This document shows positions 60,920 through 64,000 of a stretch of 64,000 nt of DNA, in pieces. The DNA lies in contig SFHC01000008.1 in NCBI GenBank assembly GCA_004555725.1, positions 21,624-85,623 on the forward strand, read 5' to 3'. This stretch comes from [Eubacterium] saphenum. Lineage in GTDB: Bacteria > Bacillota > Clostridia > Peptostreptococcales > Anaerovoracaceae. The translations under genes and the position numbers were made by a program. How positions within the stretch are numbered: position 1 is the stretch's first letter; every line of letters begins with the position of its first letter. Under the pieces are notes generated by a model. That model searched no databases and was not told where the DNA came from. It saw only the letters and a program-made list of their open reading frames with translations.

Positions 60920-61870
60920 TCAGCGGACTTCTTTCTTCCGCTGCTCCTCCATAGAGTCATGGATCGCCTCGTTCAGACTTTCTGTAAACAGTCTGGTGAT
61001 TTCTGATTCGCGGCTGTTCTTGTGGTCGATCCAGCCGATGCGGATCGGGTCCGCGCCCGCGAACGGAATACTGACAAGCTGATCCATGTCTCTGGCGTGC
61101 GCAAACGGCAGACCAGTGCCGATTGTGTATGCGTCCGACTGCAGAAACGCATGGCACGCAAACGCGCTGCTGTCTGTGCAGAATGAGCGGTCCGGCATCT
61201 TCAGCGACATCATCTGATATTCCTCCGAAAAATCCGCTGGCGTTCCTGGCGGCAGTTCATAATATAAATAAGGGAAATCCTTCAGATCTTCTTCGTGAAT
61301 CAGAGTTTTTTCTGTCAGAGGATGCCCCCTGCGGCAGAAGATGCGCGGGTAGACTTTCGACAAAGGGTGAAAGATCAAGTGTGCAAGATCCAGCTGGTGC
61401 AGGAGAAACGCTTCCGCGTATCTTGTAATGGAAATCACGCCGATGTCGGATCTCGTAGACTTGACATCATCAATCACCTGCTGGAGGTTGGTTTCCCTGT
61501 AGGTGATGTGAAATCCAGCGTCCCCGGAATTATAGGAGAGGCGGAGCACGGCGTCCTGGACAAACAGAAAGCGCTGAGAAGAAATCGCAAAGGACAGCTT
61601 GTTCTGATCCGTGCCGCCGGAGGTGTACATGGATTCAATGCGTTCCTTTTCTGAAAGCAGAGAGGACGCATAGCTGACAAAGCGAATCCCTTCATCTGTG
61701 TACTTAATTCCGTGCGTGGTGCGTTGGAACAGTTTGACTCCGAGTTCGTCCTCCAGCATCTTTATGGAGGAGGATATGGCCGTCTGCGAAACATAGAGCT
61801 TCTGGGCTGCGCGGTTCATCGAGCCGCAGTTATAGATTTCGACGATGTATTGCAGTTGTTTGAACGTCAT
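60920..61870 (-). CDS. LysR-family transcriptional regulator
   Basis: This 316-residue protein has an N-terminal helix-turn-helix (FKQLQYIVEIYNCGSMNRAA, then VSQTAISSSIKMLEDELG) followed by a type 2 periplasmic-binding-like effector domain. The start at 61870 has AAGGAG six bases upstream; the longer frame is rejected. It is divergent from the methionine gamma-lyase gene 171 bp away, the usual layout of a LysR regulator and its target. Control of methionine or cysteine use is inferred. Confidence 0.92.
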   Translation of the reverse strand: MTFKQLQYIVEIYNCGSMNRAAQKLYVSQTAISSSIKMLEDELGVKLFQRTTHGIKYTDEGIRFVSYASSLLSEKERIESMYTSGGTDQNKLSFAISSQRFLFVQDAVLRLSYNSGDAGFHITYRETNLQQVIDDVKSTRSDIGVISITRYAEAFLLHQLDLAHLIFHPLSKVYPRIFCRRGHPLTEKTLIHEEDLKDFPYLYYELPPGTPADFSEEYQMMSLKMPDRSFCTDSSAFACHAFLQSDAYTIGTGLPFAHARDMDQLVSIPFAGADPIRIGWIDHKNSRESEITRLFTESLNEAIHDSMEEQRKKEVR

Positions 61871-61925
61871 GTCTGTCTCCTTGCGCGGGTGATTTTGTCC
61901 CAAGAAAAAGCTGGAACAAGTCCGC

Positions 61926-61935
61926 ATGTATACAT
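61926..61935 (+). promoter_or_regulatory. ATGTATACAT palindrome in LysR/methionine gamma-lyase intergenic region
   Basis: A perfect 10-bp palindrome identical to those at 5295 and 47745. It lies between the divergent genes and may be a regulator site. Confidence 0.45.
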
Positions 61936-62041
61936 ATTAACACATGAAGGTAAAGTTGTGATACGATTTAGGTAAAGAAAAGATACTGTCTATTCATAAA
62001 AGTTCTGAAGTTGTGTGAAAGCGCGGAAAGGGGTGCTGATC

Positions 62042-63241
62042 ATGAAGGATCTGAAAGATTTATCATTTGCGACCAGGCAGATTCATGTTGGAAAGCAGAA
62101 GAATTCTGCGGGTGCGCTCTGTGATCCGGTGTATATGACCTCTACGTTTGCGTTCGACTCGGTCGAGCAGGGAGGACGCCGGTTTGCCGGTGAGGAAGAC
62201 GGCTATATCTATACGAGACTCGGAAATCCGTCGCTGCGGGCAGTGGAAGAAAAGCTCGCATCGCTGGAAGGCGGCGAAGATGCAGTGGTTACGGCATCAG
62301 GAATGGGCGCAATATCGTCTGCACTGTGGAGCGTACTGAAGCAGGGTGATGAAATCGTTGCCGAGGAAGCGCTGTACGGCTGCACCTTCTCACTGATGAG
62401 CCACGGACTGTCGGAGTTCGGGGTAACTGCAAAATTCATTGATATGAGTGATCCGGAGCAGCTGAAAAAAGCGCTGAGCGACCGCACAAAAGTTGTGTAT
62501 TTTGAGACGCCGTGCAATCCGACGCTGACGGTCATTGATATTGAAGAAACCGCAAAGATTGCGCATGCATATAATCCGGACATTAAGGTCATCGTTGATA
62601 ACACGTTCTGCACGCCGTATATCCAGAGACCGCTGAGCAAGGGAGCGGATATCGTCGTACACAGCGCGACCAAATATCTGAACGGTCACGGTGATGTCAT
62701 CGCAGGAGCGGTCATCAGTGACGCAGAGTTCATTCAGAAAGTCAAGATGTTCGGCCTGAAGGATATGACAGGATCAGTAATGAGCCCGTTTAACGCATTT
62801 CTGATTGCGCGCGGCATGAAAACCCTGGACATCCGCATGGAGCGTCACTGCGCCAATGCCATGAAAATCGCAGAGTTTCTGGAAGGCCATCCGGCCGTTA
62901 AAAAAGTATATTATCCGGGACTTGAGAGCTTTGAGGGACATCAGACGGCACTGAAACAGATGGACCACATGGGCGGCATGATGAGCTTTGAGCTGAAAGC
63001 AGACAGAGAGCAGGTAGCCGCAGCACTGAATAAACTGCAGCTCTGCATCGTCGCCGTATCGCTCGGAGACGCAGAGACCCTGGTAGAGCATCCGGCATCG
63101 ATGACCCATTCCACATATTCCTCTGAAGAACTCGCGTCAGCAGGCATTTCAGAAGGACTGGTCCGCCTGAGCGTCGGTCTGGAAGATCCGGACGACATCA
63201 TCGCCGACCTGAAAGACGTCCTCGATCCCCTGGCAAAATAG
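62042..63241 (+). CDS. Methionine gamma-lyase (Cys/Met metabolism PLP enzyme)
   Basis: This 399-residue enzyme of the cystathionine gamma-synthase fold cleaves methionine to methanethiol, ammonia and 2-oxobutyrate. YIYTRLGNPS is the PLP phosphate site of the neighbouring subunit, SGMGAISSALW the PLP loop, ALYGCTFSLMSHG contains the Cys typical of methionine gamma-lyases, and HSATKYLNGHGDVIAG holds the Schiff-base Lys. The presence of YGCTF favours methionine gamma-lyase over cystathionine gamma-synthase or lyase. ATG 62042 follows AAAGGGG; an upstream in-frame ATG at 62015 is less likely. It fits an amino-acid-fermenting lifestyle. Confidence 0.88.
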   Translation: MKDLKDLSFATRQIHVGKQKNSAGALCDPVYMTSTFAFDSVEQGGRRFAGEEDGYIYTRLGNPSLRAVEEKLASLEGGEDAVVTASGMGAISSALWSVLKQGDEIVAEEALYGCTFSLMSHGLSEFGVTAKFIDMSDPEQLKKALSDRTKVVYFETPCNPTLTVIDIEETAKIAHAYNPDIKVIVDNTFCTPYIQRPLSKGADIVVHSATKYLNGHGDVIAGAVISDAEFIQKVKMFGLKDMTGSVMSPFNAFLIARGMKTLDIRMERHCANAMKIAEFLEGHPAVKKVYYPGLESFEGHQTALKQMDHMGGMMSFELKADREQVAAALNKLQLCIVAVSLGDAETLVEHPASMTHSTYSSEELASAGISEGLVRLSVGLEDPDDIIADLKDVLDPLAK

Positions 63242-63340
63242 CCCGGTAAAACAGACCTGCCGGCAAGAAAAAGTGCAATGTTAATTAATATAGCAATGTT
63301 TCAAGGATTAGATTGTTAGAATAGAAAATGGAGAGGGAGA

Positions 63341-63394
63341 ACAGGGTTGTTGTATGAAGCAGAGAATCATGCTTGATACAATGGCCCTGTTTTC
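63341..63394 (+). terminator. Terminator after methionine gamma-lyase
   Basis: ACAGGG (63341-63346) pairs with CCCTGT (63385-63390), with an inner TTGTAT/ATACAA and GAAGC/GCTT stem, then TTTT. Confidence 0.75.
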
Positions 63395-63510
63395 AATTTC
63401 CACCAGTGGTCAGGCAACTATAATCCCATCTCACCCACAGAGTCTGGAATCCTTTCAAATCTGCAGCTCCGGTCTGCGTCCGAATTCAACATAGGGCTAA
63501 TTTAGTTAGT

Positions 63511-63523
63511 GTATACTGCATAC
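63511..63523 (+). repeat. Solitary GTATACTGCATAC core before array B
   Basis: One change from the palindromic 13-bp core, about 65 bp before the first CTGCGTCC arm of array B. Confidence 0.65.
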
Positions 63524-63575
63524 TTTAACTCTGGCCGCAGATTCAGGTGGTTTTACGGTCTTGGGTAGAGTGAAT

Positions 63576-64000
63576 CTGCGTCCAGAGAGGGTAAAGAGGA
63601 GATTATGCGGAGGTATACTGTATACTTGTGATTTGGACGCAGAAAGCAAATTTTCGCCAGCGCTGATTGACGGAATCTGCGTCCAAAAGGGTAAAAATGA
63701 AAAGGAAGTGCAAGTATACTGTGTACTTGCTAATTGGACGCAGATATTGCCGTGGTTCTACCCATTGTTGAAGATGATCTGCGTCCGATGCGACGAAATT
63801 AAAACATGGACGCAGATATTCGGTATACATGTAAATTGGACGCAGGTATTACTGTGTTTATACCCCTTGCTGAAGATGATCTGCGTCCGGTGCAACGAAA
63901 ATAAAACATGGACGCAGATATTCGGTATACATGTAAATCGGACGCAGAAAGCAGCTAGAACTGGCAGGCAGCGGATAAGGATCTGCGTCCAAATGTAATA
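63576..64000 (+). repeat. Array B: 102-bp-period CTGCGTCC/GGACGCAG repeat array, continues past window end
   Basis: CTGCGTCC arms lie at 63576, 63677, 63779, 63881 and 63983 (spacing 101, 102, 102, 102). Inverted GGACGCAG arms lie at 63635, 63736, 63808, 63838, 63910 and 63940. Units 1 and 2 have a 67-bp arm-to-arm element around GTATACTGTATAC-like cores (63613-63625 and 63714-63726). Units 3 and 4 have a 37-bp element, then a GTATACAT-type word and an extra GGACGCAG. The array is cut by the window edge. The region 63242-64000 contains no convincing gene. Confidence 0.9.

Noticed and set aside
63561..63998. 145-residue frame through array B with repeated WTQ motifs
   Set aside because: The same argument applies: in-phase repeats keep the frame open, and the WTQ words are simply the translation of the GGACGCAG arm.

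Overview
The window reads as chromosomal DNA of an anaerobic member of the Clostridia (Firmicutes), most likely Lachnospiraceae or a neighbouring family. The reasons are strong AGGAGG-type ribosome binding sites, occasional TTG and GTG starts, a tryptophan T-box, a yybP-ykoY manganese riboswitch, HrcA/CIRCE-controlled small heat-shock genes, a Re-type citrate synthase and a YlmH protein. The species cannot be named from the sequence. Nearly all of it is housekeeping and nutrient metabolism. No phage, transposase or CRISPR array was seen.

Layout. 1-5.6 kb: the tail of an unknown gene, a 30-bp repeat cluster, tRNA-Ala(GGC), an aminotransferase, an AEC transporter, a fructokinase, then a 102-bp-period repeat array. 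5.6-7.8 kb: lactate permease and a NADAR protein. 7.9-11.9 kb: a tetrapyrrole operon of two fusion proteins (precorrin-2 dehydrogenase/HemC and CobA/HemD) plus HemB, together converting aminolevulinate to sirohydrochlorin. 12-19.2 kb: glutathione peroxidase, a HAD phosphatase, carbonic anhydrase, a ferredoxin-type aldo/keto reductase, an APC permease with a long leader, gene debris and a toxin-antitoxin pair. 19.3-26.3 kb (minus strand): a complete trp operon, T-box-trpE-G-D-CF-B-A, whose trpB is frameshifted in a run of nine A. 26.3-33.5 kb: an OFA-family MFS transporter, two hsp20 paralogues each with a CIRCE element, a B3/B4-domain protein, a second aminotransferase, a PHP protein and a nitroreductase. 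33.5-42.7 kb: a P-type ATPase behind a Mn riboswitch, YlmH, an acyl-CoA ligase, an AroE-AroK fusion and a YibE/F pair. 42.8-47.5 kb: rmuC, a metallophosphoesterase, deoB and a pyrimidine-nucleoside phosphorylase in one operon. 47.7-53.3 kb: Re-citrate synthase, GntR regulator, aconitase and isocitrate dehydrogenase, the oxidative half-TCA route to 2-oxoglutarate. 53.7-60.8 kb: a duplicated module of POT peptide transporter plus Xaa-Pro aminopeptidase. 60.9-63.2 kb: a LysR regulator divergent from methionine gamma-lyase. 63.5 kb to the end: a second 102-bp array running off the window.

Together the genes suggest a peptide- and amino-acid-using, lactate-handling anaerobe that makes its own aromatic amino acids and glutamate.

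The least explained signal is a family of intergenic repeats built from CGTCC...GGACG inverted ends around GTATAC palindromes. It occurs as three clusters (526-703, 4799-5067, 63576-64000) and as solitary GTATAC-W-GTATAC copies. The two large arrays, 58 kb apart, keep the same 101-102 bp period. A simpler palindrome, ATGTATACAT, lies upstream of lactate permease, Re-citrate synthase and methionine gamma-lyase and may be a GntR-type operator.
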